Source: Thermaceae bacterium (GTDB taxonomy: Bacteria; Deinococcota; Deinococci; Deinococcales; Thermaceae). Taken from it: DNA of 64,000 nucleotides. The position numbers and the translations under genes were made by a program. Below, one piece after another: positions 32,930 to 43,171 of this stretch. The stretch lies in assembly GCA_015478585.1 (NCBI GenBank), contig JADMIM010000002.1:25970-89969 (forward strand). The letters run 5' to 3'. The notes beneath the pieces were generated by a model. The model saw only the letters and a list, made by a program, of their open reading frames with translations, was not told the DNA's origin and made no database searches. Each line of letters starts with the position of its first letter. Position 1 is the first letter of the stretch.

Positions 32930-35713
32930 ATGCAGCGGTTTCTGGCGTTCGTCGTGGTGGTTGTATCCCTCGCGTTGGCCCAATTCGACCCTACCAAAGC
33001 CTGGTTTACCCTGTCCACCGCCCACTTCAACATCCATTATTCGGCAGGTCTGGAACGGGTGGCCTCGGAGGCTGCCATCTATGCCGAGGATGCCTACACC
33101 AAGCTGGTGGGCGAGTTTGGCGATGCGCCCGGCACGATCAATCTGGTTTTGTCGGATGAGGGCGATTACATCAACGGGTTTTCCGACCCCACCACCAACT
33201 TAATAGGCATCTATACCGCCCAGTACCGTATCTCCGACGATTTCAACCCGCGTCTTTCGTCGTGGTGGCAGACGGTGATTTTTCACGAGATTGTCCACGC
33301 CATAGACCTCACCCAAAAGCGCGGCGATTACCGCGACCGCACCCGTATTTTCGGGCAGGTTCCCTCACCCAATGGCCTCAAGCCGATTCCTTTTGTCGAG
33401 GGTATGGCCCTGTACATGAAGTACAAGTTTTTCGGGGAGTCGCGCCTCAACGACTCCCATACCCGCATGATGATCCGCCAGATGGTGCTTTCCGGGCAGT
33501 TTCCTAGCCTGGACGAGATTCGCCAGTATTACCGCAAGGATACCTGGCCCACCATTGGCCTGCTGGTATACAACTACGGAGCCTGGCTGGTGCGCTACCT
33601 CGAGGTGCGCTTCGGGTCGGATGCGGTGCGCCGCTTCACCGACGTAAATGCCGGGCTTTCGCCCCTCAAAGACTTCAACGAGCCTTTCCAAAAGGCTTTT
33701 GGTATCACCCTCGAGCAGCTCTATAGCGATTTTGTGGCCTGGTTGCCCAGCCAGTTTGACGGCGAGATAGCCCATATCAAAGCCCAGGGACTGACCCAGC
33801 CTACCCAGCTCACCCACCTGGGTTTTTACAGCGAGTCCGCCTCCGACTCGGCCTCGGGGCTAATCTACAGCCATTTCAGCCCCTTGCGAGCGGGGCTGCG
33901 CCTGCGGGTGAACGAGGGAGAGCGGGAGTTGATTAATGGCAACGTGCAGTTTGCCCAGTGGGCTCCCGACGGGCGCAGCCTGATTTTTGTGACCAGCAGC
34001 CAGCCCGACCAGTACCGGGTGGTTTCTGATCTCTACCGCTACAACAGCCTTACTGGGACGACCCAACGGCTCACCCAGGGCCAACGGGTCTACTATGCCC
34101 GCTACGCCCCTGACGGCAAAAGCCTGTACATCGCCCGCAACACCCCCTCCGGCTCGACCGAGTTGGCGCGGTATTTTCCCGATCTCAAGCAGACCCAGTC
34201 GTTACGGGATTTCCCCAACCAAGACGGGGTGATTCACTCTTTCGCGGTGGCCCCGGATGGCAAGAGCCTGGTTATCTCCTTGCTGCGGCGGGGTGGATTT
34301 CAGGATTTATACCGCTACGTACCCGATACCGGAGCCTTGGTGGCGCTAACCCAGGACAAAAATGCAGATTCCGACCCGGTCTTTAGCCCCGACGGAAAAT
34401 ACATAATCTACAGTTCTGACCCCGGACGGGTCTACAACCTGTATGCCTATCGGCTCGAGGATGGTGCGATATTTCAAGTCACCAACCTGCTGGGCGGGGC
34501 CTTCATGCCCACGATTTCCTATAGCCAGCAAAACATCATCTTCACCGGCTACAGCCCAGCAGGCTACGACCTCTACCAGATTCCCTACCAACCCACCACC
34601 TGGAAAGCCGTACAAATACCGCGCGAGGTGCGGCCCGCCTTCGAGCCTGCGGCCCCGGCCCCAGGCCAACCTTACGATCCCCTGCGCTACCTGGCCCCGC
34701 TGTACTGGCTGCCTGCGTTTGGCCTCAGTACCGACGCGCTGGGCCTCTCCTCCTATGCCGGGGTGAGTTTCTCAGCGGCTGACCCCATCGGCATCCACGC
34801 CTACTCGGTCACGCTGGGATACGACAGCACCAACGGAGCACTCTACGACCTGGGCTACACCTACCAGGGCCTGGGACAACCCCTGAGCCTGCGGCTCCTC
34901 GGGCAAGGGGTGCAAAACGCTCAGGTGCTGGGAGCTGCGCTCAATGCCCCTGACGGGGGCTTGCAGGTGCAATATGCCCGCACGGCTTTCTACGAGCCAA
35001 CCCTCAGCCTGCTCCAGCCCACCGTGACCCATCGCTTCTCCGCGGGAATCTACTCCCTAGGGGGTAGCGCCCAGGACTTGTTTCGCTCCCAGAGCCAGAT
35101 TAGCGCGCTGGGGAGTGCCTTTGTACGACCTCAGGATGGACAAGGTGGGCAGTGGCACACCACCTTGAGCGGAGCCTTGGCCTATGCTTTCCGGCTGCCC
35201 CTCGAGGATTCCCACATCTTCACGCTTCGCTTGGCCGGAGGGATTACCACCTCGCCCTTATCTATAGATGCCTTCGACTTGGGAGTATATCCTCTCAACG
35301 CGGCCTCGCTGCCGGTCTTCTCGCTGCGGGGCTACCTCCCCGGCAAACTGGTGGGACAGCAAGCGCTGGTGGGCTCACTGCAATACCGGCTGCCGCCCTG
35401 GCACATCACTCAGGGTTTAGGCGAGTGGCCGCTTTTTTTCGATGACCTGAGCCTGTCGCTGTTCGCGGATGCGGGCACGGCGGGCACACCGATATCTTTG
35501 AGCGGGCTGCGCTACAGTGTGGGAGCCGAGTTGCGCCTGAGCATGACGCTGTTTTACGCCCTGCCAGGGGCCGCACTGAGCTTAGGGCTAGCCCAGGGGA
35601 TTAAAGAGCCGGGGCCGAGGTTTTATCTGGTGCTGAATATCCCTGCCCTGCCCAGTGCGGGAAGTGAAGGTTTACCGACGGGGCTGCTCGAGCCGACCCT
35701 GGCTCATCCCTGA
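32930..35713 (+). CDS. Secreted zinc-peptidase / TolB-propeller / beta-barrel protein
   Basis: 927 residues. Signal peptide to about residue 18. Residues 20-270 form a peptidase-MA-like domain with the gluzincin pattern HEIVH (119-123) and Glu157 in PFVEGMALY, so a zinc site looks complete. Residues about 300-570 contain PD40/TolB-type propeller blades (DGRSLIFVTSSQ, PDGKSLYIAR, FSPDGKYIIYSSDPG). Residues about 600-927 alternate polar and hydrophobic residues like the strands of an outer-membrane barrel. It may be an outer-membrane protease or an assembly factor. It carries its own -10 box and has no operon partner. Confidence 0.75.
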   Translation: MQRFLAFVVVVVSLALAQFDPTKAWFTLSTAHFNIHYSAGLERVASEAAIYAEDAYTKLVGEFGDAPGTINLVLSDEGDYINGFSDPTTNLIGIYTAQYRISDDFNPRLSSWWQTVIFHEIVHAIDLTQKRGDYRDRTRIFGQVPSPNGLKPIPFVEGMALYMKYKFFGESRLNDSHTRMMIRQMVLSGQFPSLDEIRQYYRKDTWPTIGLLVYNYGAWLVRYLEVRFGSDAVRRFTDVNAGLSPLKDFNEPFQKAFGITLEQLYSDFVAWLPSQFDGEIAHIKAQGLTQPTQLTHLGFYSESASDSASGLIYSHFSPLRAGLRLRVNEGERELINGNVQFAQWAPDGRSLIFVTSSQPDQYRVVSDLYRYNSLTGTTQRLTQGQRVYYARYAPDGKSLYIARNTPSGSTELARYFPDLKQTQSLRDFPNQDGVIHSFAVAPDGKSLVISLLRRGGFQDLYRYVPDTGALVALTQDKNADSDPVFSPDGKYIIYSSDPGRVYNLYAYRLEDGAIFQVTNLLGGAFMPTISYSQQNIIFTGYSPAGYDLYQIPYQPTTWKAVQIPREVRPAFEPAAPAPGQPYDPLRYLAPLYWLPAFGLSTDALGLSSYAGVSFSAADPIGIHAYSVTLGYDSTNGALYDLGYTYQGLGQPLSLRLLGQGVQNAQVLGAALNAPDGGLQVQYARTAFYEPTLSLLQPTVTHRFSAGIYSLGGSAQDLFRSQSQISALGSAFVRPQDGQGGQWHTTLSGALAYAFRLPLEDSHIFTLRLAGGITTSPLSIDAFDLGVYPLNAASLPVFSLRGYLPGKLVGQQALVGSLQYRLPPWHITQGLGEWPLFFDDLSLSLFADAGTAGTPISLSGLRYSVGAELRLSMTLFYALPGAALSLGLAQGIKEPGPRFYLVLNIPALPSAGSEGLPTGLLEPTLAHP

Positions 35714-35816
35714 AACCCGCTTCCCCACAGCATTCGCTGAGAAACCCCGGCAGATTTGCGAGATGTCCAGCACAGCGAAATTGCCCTGTGCAGAAATACT
35801 CTCCAGGACAAGGGGA

Positions 35817-36629
35817 TCAAACATCCCAAAAGTCGTTGGGGTAAGGGAGGTTTACGGCCTTTGCGAAAGCCTCGAGCCCCAACCTGTCCGGGGCCTCCAA
35901 GTGATACCGGAAATTCCACAGGTAGTGCTGCATCAGCCGCTCGGGGATGTTCAGGCGCTGGGCCTCGGTTCCGGCTACCGCCGACAAATTGCCCAACCCC
36001 AGCGAGCGCGCCGCCCGCAGCCGCCGCACCACTTCTGGCGGGGGTTCCTCATCCTTGCGAGTAGCCCACACCGCAAACACGAAGGGCAGGCGGGTATGTG
36101 TGAACCAGCGCATGGACAAGTCCGTTACCCGCACCCCACCCGGAGCCTCGGGAACCTGATGCACCGACTCCGGGATCAGGGTAAGCAAACCGACATAGGT
36201 GGTGATGGCCCGGTCGCCAATCAGCAGCATCCCGTCGTAGCGCTCGAGCAGCTCCAGGCCCCCCTGCACACTTTCGTAGCTGACCTTGAGCTTGTCGCGC
36301 TCGAGCAGGTGTTGCAACAGCCGCACCGAGGTAGCGCTTTCGGTAGTCAGGGCGATGGTTTTGAGTTTGTTCCAGGGCTTGTGGTGAAACAGGTTGACCG
36401 AATACACCGGCCCCAGGTCAGCTACCGAGAAATCCGGTAGGGGCCGCAGGTGTTGAACGTTTTGCAAATAGAAATAAGAAGAAACCAAACTGAGATCTAC
36501 GGTTCCGTCTAACAACCACTGGTTAAGCTCGGTGGGAACACCGTATTTGAATACCAGCCCCTCGCCCTCCTCGAGGAAGTGATATAAGGGCGCGGTGTTG
36601 GCGTAGCGGGGAACTCCCAGGATGTACAT
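35817..36629 (-). CDS. mqnA: Chorismate dehydratase (futalosine pathway)
   Basis: 270 residues of the periplasmic-binding-protein-like MqnA/MqnD fold, with GVPRYANTAPLYHFL at the start, SLVSSYFYLQN and GDRAITTYV. MqnA dehydrates chorismate to 3-[(1-carboxyvinyl)oxy]benzoate, the first step of menaquinone synthesis by the futalosine route. The gene lies 11 bp after mqnE on the same strand, which supports MqnA over MqnD. No Shine-Dalgarno is visible in that short gap; it may be coupled to mqnE. Confidence 0.88.
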   Translation of the reverse strand: MYILGVPRYANTAPLYHFLEEGEGLVFKYGVPTELNQWLLDGTVDLSLVSSYFYLQNVQHLRPLPDFSVADLGPVYSVNLFHHKPWNKLKTIALTTESATSVRLLQHLLERDKLKVSYESVQGGLELLERYDGMLLIGDRAITTYVGLLTLIPESVHQVPEAPGGVRVTDLSMRWFTHTRLPFVFAVWATRKDEEPPPEVVRRLRAARSLGLGNLSAVAGTEAQRLNIPERLMQHYLWNFRYHLEAPDRLGLEAFAKAVNLPYPNDFWDV

Positions 36630-36640
36630 AAGGCCGAACG

Positions 36641-37807
36641 CTAAAGGCTCAAACCTGCCGGGGTCTTGGCGTTAGTCTCTAGTCGTTGGACGTTTGGCGG
36701 CGCATCCCAGAGGCGCAACTCGTGGTATAGCGCGTCGCGTTCAACCGGAACCCGCCCGGCTGCTTGAATCAGGCTCACCATCTTCTGACGGCTCAGACCC
36801 AGCGGGCTGGTGGCTCCGGCAGCGTGGGCAATGTGCTCCTCCAAAATCGTCCCGTCAATATCCGAGACCCCCCAATCCAACGAAACCTGCACCAGGTCTG
36901 AGGAAATCATCACCCAATAGCCCTTGATATGGTCGAAATTATCCAGGTATAGCCGGGCTACCGCCAGGTTTCTGAGGTCATCGAGGCCGGTGGTGAACTC
37001 GGTCTTGCCCAGGTTCGAGGCCAGGGCGTTGGCATCGGGTTGGAAGGCCAGGGGGATGAAGCTGTAGAAGCCACCGGTCTGGTCTTGCAGGGTGCGCAGC
37101 CGATCCATGTGGTCGAGGCGCTCCTCGAGGGTTTCGATGTGCCCGTAGAGCATGGTGGCATTGGTGCGGATACCCAGGCTGTGGGCTTCGCGGTGAATTT
37201 GCAGCCACTTGTCGGCCTTAACCTTGTTCTTGGCGATCTGTTTGCGCACACGCTCGGCAAAAATCTCCGCGCCGCCACCGGGCATGGCCTTTAGCCCAGC
37301 TTCCTTCAGCTCGCGCAGGACTTCCAAAGTCGGCTTCTTGGAAATCTTCGACAGGTGCTCGATTTCCGCCGCCGTGAAAGCCTTGACTTGCAGGCCGGGA
37401 AAGTTTTGGTTCAAGGCCCGCACCATCTCGGGGTAGTAGCTCCAGGGGCGGTTGGGGTGGTGGCCCGAACTCATGTGCAACTCGGTCAGGCCCGGCTCCC
37501 ACTTCTGGCGCACCTTGGCAACCACGTCCTCTACGCTATAATCCCAGGCCCGCTCCTCACCCTTTTTAGCCGCAAAAGCACAAAAGGTGCAGCCCACATA
37601 ACAGAGATTGGTGAACTCTAGGCGCAGCGAGTGCACGAAATAGGTTTTGTCACCATGCTTGCGCTGGCGTACCCGGTCGGCTAGGCGCATCAGGCTGTTG
37701 TAGTCGGAGGTATGAAAAAGGGTCAGACCCTCCTCGAAGCTCAGGCGCACTCCGGCCTCTACTTTTTCGGCGATGGGTCGCAGCTTGGGATCGCGTATCC
37801 AGTTCAT
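36641..37807 (-). CDS. mqnE: Aminofutalosine synthase, radical SAM
   Basis: 388 residues. The radical-SAM cluster Cys69-Cys73-Cys76 lies in TNLCYVGCTFCAF. KAFTAAEIEHLSKISKKPT, MPGGGAEIFAERVR and LRTNATMLYGHIET are characteristic of MqnE rather than MqnC. It joins the MqnA product to SAM to give aminofutalosine. The start at 37807 (MNWIRDPKLRP) has a TAGACT box 8 nt upstream. The final residues of about LETNAKTPAGLSL are encoded by a heptad repeat tract and are probably a recent extension. Enzymes for later futalosine steps are not in this window. Confidence 0.9.
   Translation of the reverse strand: MNWIRDPKLRPIAEKVEAGVRLSFEEGLTLFHTSDYNSLMRLADRVRQRKHGDKTYFVHSLRLEFTNLCYVGCTFCAFAAKKGEERAWDYSVEDVVAKVRQKWEPGLTELHMSSGHHPNRPWSYYPEMVRALNQNFPGLQVKAFTAAEIEHLSKISKKPTLEVLRELKEAGLKAMPGGGAEIFAERVRKQIAKNKVKADKWLQIHREAHSLGIRTNATMLYGHIETLEERLDHMDRLRTLQDQTGGFYSFIPLAFQPDANALASNLGKTEFTTGLDDLRNLAVARLYLDNFDHIKGYWVMISSDLVQVSLDWGVSDIDGTILEEHIAHAAGATSPLGLSRQKMVSLIQAAGRVPVERDALYHELRLWDAPPNVQRLETNAKTPAGLSL
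36643..36705. repeat. Heptanucleotide repeat tract inside the end of mqnE
   Basis: Units such as GGCGTTA GTCTCTA GTCGTTG GACGTTT occupy the last codons of mqnE and the gap to mqnA. It shows the heptad tract reaching into coding sequence. Confidence 0.5.
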
Positions 37808-37875
37808 CGGACTCGAGTCTAGCACCGCTCTTACGTGAAACCTAGAACTTGGGTTACGGAAATCGGTGGGGCTGA

Positions 37876-38916
37876 CTATCGAGCCAGGGTAGCCGTGCCC
37901 CTGGAGGGTTTGGTCGAACTGCGCTCGACCAAAGTGGGTTCAAAACGTACCCCCCTGGCCCCGCCTCGGTAGCCCTGGATGCGCTCTAAGAGCATACGGG
38001 CAGCCTCCGCCCCCATTTCCTCAACCGGCTGCACCAGCGTGGATAGGCCCCTGGCCTCAGTCCAGGGTTGCCCGTCGTAGCCAAGTATGCGAACCTCGTG
38101 CCCTACCTGCAAGCCCTGCCGCTCGGCTTCTTCCAAAACCCCCAGGGCAATCAGGTCGGCTCCGGCGAAAATATTGTAGGGTGGGGGTTTCAGGGTAATG
38201 AACTGCCGCAGCGCGAGCTGTCCACCCTCGGCGGAGAAGCGGGTGGTGAAGACGTGGCTCTCGGGCAGTGGACGGCCCAGTCCGGCCAGCTTGTGGCTAA
38301 ATCCATTCAGCCGTTCGGCAAATACGGTGTTGGTGAAGGCCCGGTCTATCTCCTCCTCGAGCTTCACGGCGAAGATATCTCCTTTGAAAGGGGCCAGATA
38401 AGCCGCCGCCAGGCTTCCGCCCAGATAGTTGTCGATATAAGCCGAGTCGTAGTGGGTGTTGTGGGCATCCACAAAGACCACCGGGCGGTCGGTGGGAAGG
38501 GGGTTGCCGCCAAACAACTCGGTAAGGTCGTAGGAGGCGATAATCAGGCCATCGGTCTGATAGGCCAGGGTAGACGACTCGAGGTAGCGCTCGAGTCGGC
38601 CCCGCGACAAAAGCGGAAACAACGCGATGTCGTAGCGCTCCTGATCCAGCACCCGTTCGATACCCTCCACCAGCCGGGTATAAAACTCCGTCGCCACGAA
38701 AGGCAAAATCACCGAAACGGTGTAGCTGCGCCCCCCCGCGACCCGCCTGGCGTGGGGGTTGGGGCGGTAGCCCAGGCTATCCATAGCTGCCTGAACCCTG
38801 GCGCGGGTTTCTGGACGCACGGCAGCATTATTGTTGAGCACCCGGCTTACCGTACCAATGCCCACCCTGGCCAGGTGAGCAACTTCGTGAATGGTGGGTT
38901 TGCGCTTGGGCGGCAC
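37876..38916 (-). CDS. LacI family transcriptional regulator
   Basis: 346 residues. Helix-turn-helix and hinge: TIHEVAHLARVGIGTVSRVLNNNAAVRPETRARV at about 8-41, followed by YRPNPHARRVAGGRS. A periplasmic-binding-protein-like effector domain follows (about 60-330). GTG at 38916 has AAAGGAAA upstream at normal spacing; the 45-residue longer frame covers the promoter. A LacI-type palindrome about 50 bp upstream suggests autoregulation. The target and effector are unknown; no sugar genes lie nearby. Confidence 0.88.
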   Translation of the reverse strand: MPPKRKPTIHEVAHLARVGIGTVSRVLNNNAAVRPETRARVQAAMDSLGYRPNPHARRVAGGRSYTVSVILPFVATEFYTRLVEGIERVLDQERYDIALFPLLSRGRLERYLESSTLAYQTDGLIIASYDLTELFGGNPLPTDRPVVFVDAHNTHYDSAYIDNYLGGSLAAAYLAPFKGDIFAVKLEEEIDRAFTNTVFAERLNGFSHKLAGLGRPLPESHVFTTRFSAEGGQLALRQFITLKPPPYNIFAGADLIALGVLEEAERQGLQVGHEVRILGYDGQPWTEARGLSTLVQPVEEMGAEAARMLLERIQGYRGGARGVRFEPTLVERSSTKPSRGTATLAR

Positions 38917-38962
38917 GGCGATTTCCTTTGGCTTCACCAAGACTTGCCGATGGGAGCGGCAA

Positions 38963-38978
38963 TGGAAGCGCTTTCCTG
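38963..38978. promoter_or_regulatory. Probable LacI-family operator
   Basis: TGGAAGCGCTTTCCTG: a near-palindrome with central CG (GGAAGCGCTTTCC), the usual form of LacI/GalR operators. It lies just upstream of the LacI gene's GTG. Confidence 0.55.
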
Positions 38979-39086
38979 GTTTAAGTGAAGGTAGTTTAGC
39001 ACGCCGAGGGTCGAAGGTAAAACACCCATAGCCGATAGCTACGGGCGGCAAGCTACAAAATCAAAACCCTGCCATACCCAGGAGAT

Positions 39087-39163
39087 TATCGCGGTTCTCT
39101 GCTTTAGATGAGCACAATCAACAGGCCCAGGCTACCTCAAGGTTTTTTGCGAAAACCACTCTA
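39087..39163 (+). mobile_element. MITE-like element, copy 6 (77-bp form)
   Basis: TATCGCGGTTCTC at the left and GAAAACCACTCTA at the right. It is the short form without the internal hairpin and is the same length as copy 8. Its right end provides the TAG stop of ridA. Confidence 0.75.
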
Positions 39164-39571
39164 TTTATTTGGGTTTGGTATAACCTCGGTATCCACCACC
39201 GCATCGGCCTCGATTTCGACCAGCATTTGAGGGTCTATCAGGCGGCTGACCTCGAGCATGGTGCAAGCTGGGCGAATCTGTCTAAACACTTCGCCGTGTG
39301 CCCGGCCCACCGCTTCCCAGTTGTGGGCAATATCCACCAGGTAGATGCGCGTGCGCACGACCTGCTCGAGGCTGGCTCCGGCTTGTTTCAGGGCAACCTC
39401 GAGGTTGTGCAAAATCTGCACGGTCTGGGCGTAGGCATCGTGACCCACCAGCCTGCCCTCGGCATCGGTGGCCGTGGTTCCAGCTACTTGAATATGCGGC
39501 CCCACCCGCACCGCACGGCTATACCCGACTATCGGCTCGTAAGGCGAAGTCCCGGCAATGTTCTGGCGCAT
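39161..39571 (-). CDS. RidA family protein (reactive imine deaminase)
   Basis: 136 residues. The conserved Arg in [11 protein letters not shown] and the C-terminal [10 protein letters not shown] segment, with Glu, are those of active RidA/YjgF proteins, which hydrolyse 2-aminoacrylate and similar imines. The TAG stop is the terminal TAG of a mobile repeat, so the C-terminus NPNK may differ from the ancestral one. It begins 8 bp after the DUF3054 gene, suggesting joint transcription. Confidence 0.85.
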   Translation of the reverse strand: MRQNIAGTSPYEPIVGYSRAVRVGPHIQVAGTTATDAEGRLVGHDAYAQTVQILHNLEVALKQAGASLEQVVRTRIYLVDIAHNWEAVGRAHGEVFRQIRPACTMLEVSRLIDPQMLVEIEADAVVDTEVIPNPNK

Positions 39572-39579
39572 ACGCCAGT

Positions 39580-39969
39580 TTATGCCCTACGCCGAAGCCC
39601 TGCCGCCAGACCGCGCCAGATGAGCAATAGCACCAGCGTGGACACCAAGGCAATCCCCCAGAAGATGAAAAATCCTGTTCCAAAGGGGCGGCTCAGCACC
39701 ATGAAGCGCAGCCAGACCCCGGCGCTCACCGCGATAGCCCAGGTGTAGAGCAGATTGCGCCAGGTGGGCTGGCGGTAGGTGCGCACAAACGGAGCGACCA
39801 GGAACCACACCAGCAATATCGGCAGGGCGTTGCGCACGATGCCCCCAAGGCTCAGGCCCTCGCGGTGTGACAGAAGACCGATGACGGCGAACAGCACGAT
39901 GGCAACGCTATCCCCATAAGCCAGCAATCGTCCGGGATTTACAGGTTTTTTAGCGGTGGGTTGGGCCAT
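39580..39969 (-). CDS. DUF3054 family membrane protein
   Basis: 129 residues with four membrane helices. The family is DUF3054 ([21 protein letters not shown] near the N-terminus, [12 protein letters not shown]). Its function is unknown; homologues occur in actinobacteria, Deinococcus-Thermus and haloarchaea. TAATTT lies exactly 6 nt before the ATG, fitting a leaderless promoter. It is followed by ridA 8 bp downstream. Confidence 0.8.
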   Translation of the reverse strand: MAQPTAKKPVNPGRLLAYGDSVAIVLFAVIGLLSHREGLSLGGIVRNALPILLVWFLVAPFVRTYRQPTWRNLLYTWAIAVSAGVWLRFMVLSRPFGTGFFIFWGIALVSTLVLLLIWRGLAAGLRRRA

Positions 39970-39975
39970 AACGAT

Positions 39976-39981
39976 AAATTA
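39976..39981 (-). promoter_or_regulatory. DUF3054 gene -10 box, leaderless type
   Basis: TAATTT on the minus strand, then 6 nt, then ATG. Same geometry as moaB and mutS. Confidence 0.45.
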
Positions 39982-40032
39982 GGCGAAAAGTAGAAAAGGT
40001 CAAAAGTACGGTCAATATCGTCACTTTTCACC

Positions 40033-41786
<1,754 letters not shown>

Positions 41787-41832
41787 CTACAGTTGTATCA
41801 ACTTTAGCACTGGGCAGTCAGGGAGGAAGGGC

Positions 41833-42384
41833 ATGAACGCAACACCATCCATCACCGACACCATCATGAACATGGTCAGCCAGAGCATCCAGGTGCTCAG
41901 CAAACCCAGCGTAGCAACCTTCGAGCAGTACGAAAAAAAGGGCACCATGCGCGACGCGCTAATCTACGTGGGCGTAGCGGCAGTGCTGACCGGACTGCTG
42001 GGTCTGACCGGCGGGCTGGGAGGCTTTATACGCGGCGTGCTGGTCACGCTAATTGGCTTTTTCGTATTCACCTACTTGGTGCATTGGTTTGGCAAACAGC
42101 AAGGCGGTAGCGGTACGTTGGACGAGGTAGGCTACAGTTTTTCGTTGTTCTGGGGGCCTCTGGCGGTGATTTTTGGCATTATCACCCTGGTGCTGGTCAT
42201 CACCCTGATTGGCATCTTCTTGATACCCTTGCTGGTAATCGTAGCCATCATCGTCAACGTCTATTTTGCTTACCTGGCCGTGCAGTCCAGCATGAATCTC
42301 AAAGAAAGCGGTAAAATCTGGCTGACCATGGTAGTGGCTTTTGTAGGAACTTTGGTGGTCAATATCATTCTCAGCCGCATCTGA
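41833..42384 (+). CDS. YIP1 family membrane protein
   Basis: 183 residues. About 35 N-terminal residues, then DRMRDAL-like EKKGTMRDALIYVGVAA and four to five membrane helices. The pattern, including the LHWFGKQQGGSGTLDEVGYSFSLFWGP segment, fits the bacterial YIP1 family, of unknown role. GGAGGAAGG lies 3-9 nt before the ATG. The gene has its own terminator and stands alone. Confidence 0.75.
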   Translation: MNATPSITDTIMNMVSQSIQVLSKPSVATFEQYEKKGTMRDALIYVGVAAVLTGLLGLTGGLGGFIRGVLVTLIGFFVFTYLVHWFGKQQGGSGTLDEVGYSFSLFWGPLAVIFGIITLVLVITLIGIFLIPLLVIVAIIVNVYFAYLAVQSSMNLKESGKIWLTMVVAFVGTLVVNIILSRI

Positions 42385-42398
42385 AGAGATCTCAGGCC

Positions 42399-42430
42399 AG
42401 CCCTCTCACTTTGGAGAGGGCTTATTTTTC
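42399..42430 (+). terminator. Terminator of the YIP1-family gene
   Basis: A 9-bp stem AGCCCTCTC / GAGAGGGCT with a 6-nt loop, followed by TATTTTTC. It starts 15 nt after the stop codon. Confidence 0.85.
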
Positions 42431-42445
42431 GGCTTTCGTAACCTG

Positions 42446-42451
42446 TAGAGT
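42446..42451 (+). promoter_or_regulatory. MOSC gene -10 box, leaderless type
   Basis: TAGAGT, 5 nt before the ATG at 42457, directly after the preceding terminator. No Shine-Dalgarno. Confidence 0.35.
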
Positions 42452-42456
42452 GGGGT

Positions 42457-43113
42457 ATGGTTTTGGTTTCAATCAATATCGGCAGTAGCCAAGCGGTGAG
42501 TAACGGCATCCGAGCCACCACCACCGGCATCAACAAAAAACCTGTCCCTCGAGCAGAGATTTATGCTCTGGGTCTGAACGGCGACCTAGTAGCCGACAAG
42601 AAAAATCACGGTGGCCCTGACCAAGCCGTCTATGTATATTCCGTAGACGATTACGCCTGGTGGGCCGAGCAACTCGGAGCAGAACTCGAGCCCGGAACCT
42701 TCGGGGAAAACCTGACCTTCTCGAGTTTCGGCCCGGAGACAGTGCGCATTGGCGACCGTTTCGGAGTAGGCAAGGTGTTGCTCGAGGTCACGGCTCCGCG
42801 CATACCCTGTTGGGTGCTGGCCGACCGCATGGGCGACAACGGTTTTGTCAAGCGCTTTCAGAAGGCCGAGCGACCAGGTTTTTACACACGGGTGATCGAA
42901 ACCGGCGAGGTCAAAACTGGCGACCTCATTGAGAAGACTTCCGCGCCAACTACGAACCCTACCCTCAGCGAAATTTTCGCTCTGTGGTACGAGAAATCCC
43001 CCAGCCCTGAAACCCTGCGCTGGGTTTTATCAGCTCCTCTGGCGGCTCGAGCCCGCAAAGATTACGAGGAACGCCTGAGAGAAATCACAGGAATTCCCTC
43101 TCCCAAAGGGTGA
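42457..43113 (+). CDS. MOSC domain protein, YiiM-like
   Basis: 218 residues. The MOSC domain shows KKNHGGPDQAVYVYS, PGTFGENLTFSSF and the invariant Cys in APRIPCWVLADRMG. YiiM-type proteins carry molybdenum cofactor and reduce N-hydroxylated bases or compounds such as 6-hydroxylaminopurine. A pterin-related gene (moaB) is elsewhere in the window, so cofactor supply is plausible. It stands alone after a terminator. Confidence 0.85.
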   Translation: MVLVSINIGSSQAVSNGIRATTTGINKKPVPRAEIYALGLNGDLVADKKNHGGPDQAVYVYSVDDYAWWAEQLGAELEPGTFGENLTFSSFGPETVRIGDRFGVGKVLLEVTAPRIPCWVLADRMGDNGFVKRFQKAERPGFYTRVIETGEVKTGDLIEKTSAPTTNPTLSEIFALWYEKSPSPETLRWVLSAPLAARARKDYEERLREITGIPSPKG

Positions 43114-43138
43114 GGAAATATGCTGATGACTAAAATCC

Positions 43139-43165
43139 CTCACCCCAGCCCCTCTTCTTTCGAGA
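43139..43165. repeat. REP-like hairpin between MOSC and beta-lactamase-like genes
   Basis: AGCCCCTCT and AGAGAGGAGCT form an imperfect hairpin between the convergent genes. It may act as a terminator, but its T-run is poor. Confidence 0.35.
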
Positions 43166-43171
43166 GAGGAG

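Noticed and set aside
36641..37807. MqnC (dehypoxanthine futalosine cyclase) for the radical-SAM gene
   Set aside because: The segments KAFTAAEIEHLSKISKK, MPGGGAEIFAERVR and the pairing with mqnA fit MqnE better.
38068..38988. 306-codon plus-strand ORF opposite the LacI gene
   Set aside because: Antisense shadow; the LacI helix-turn-helix and effector domain are clear on the minus strand.
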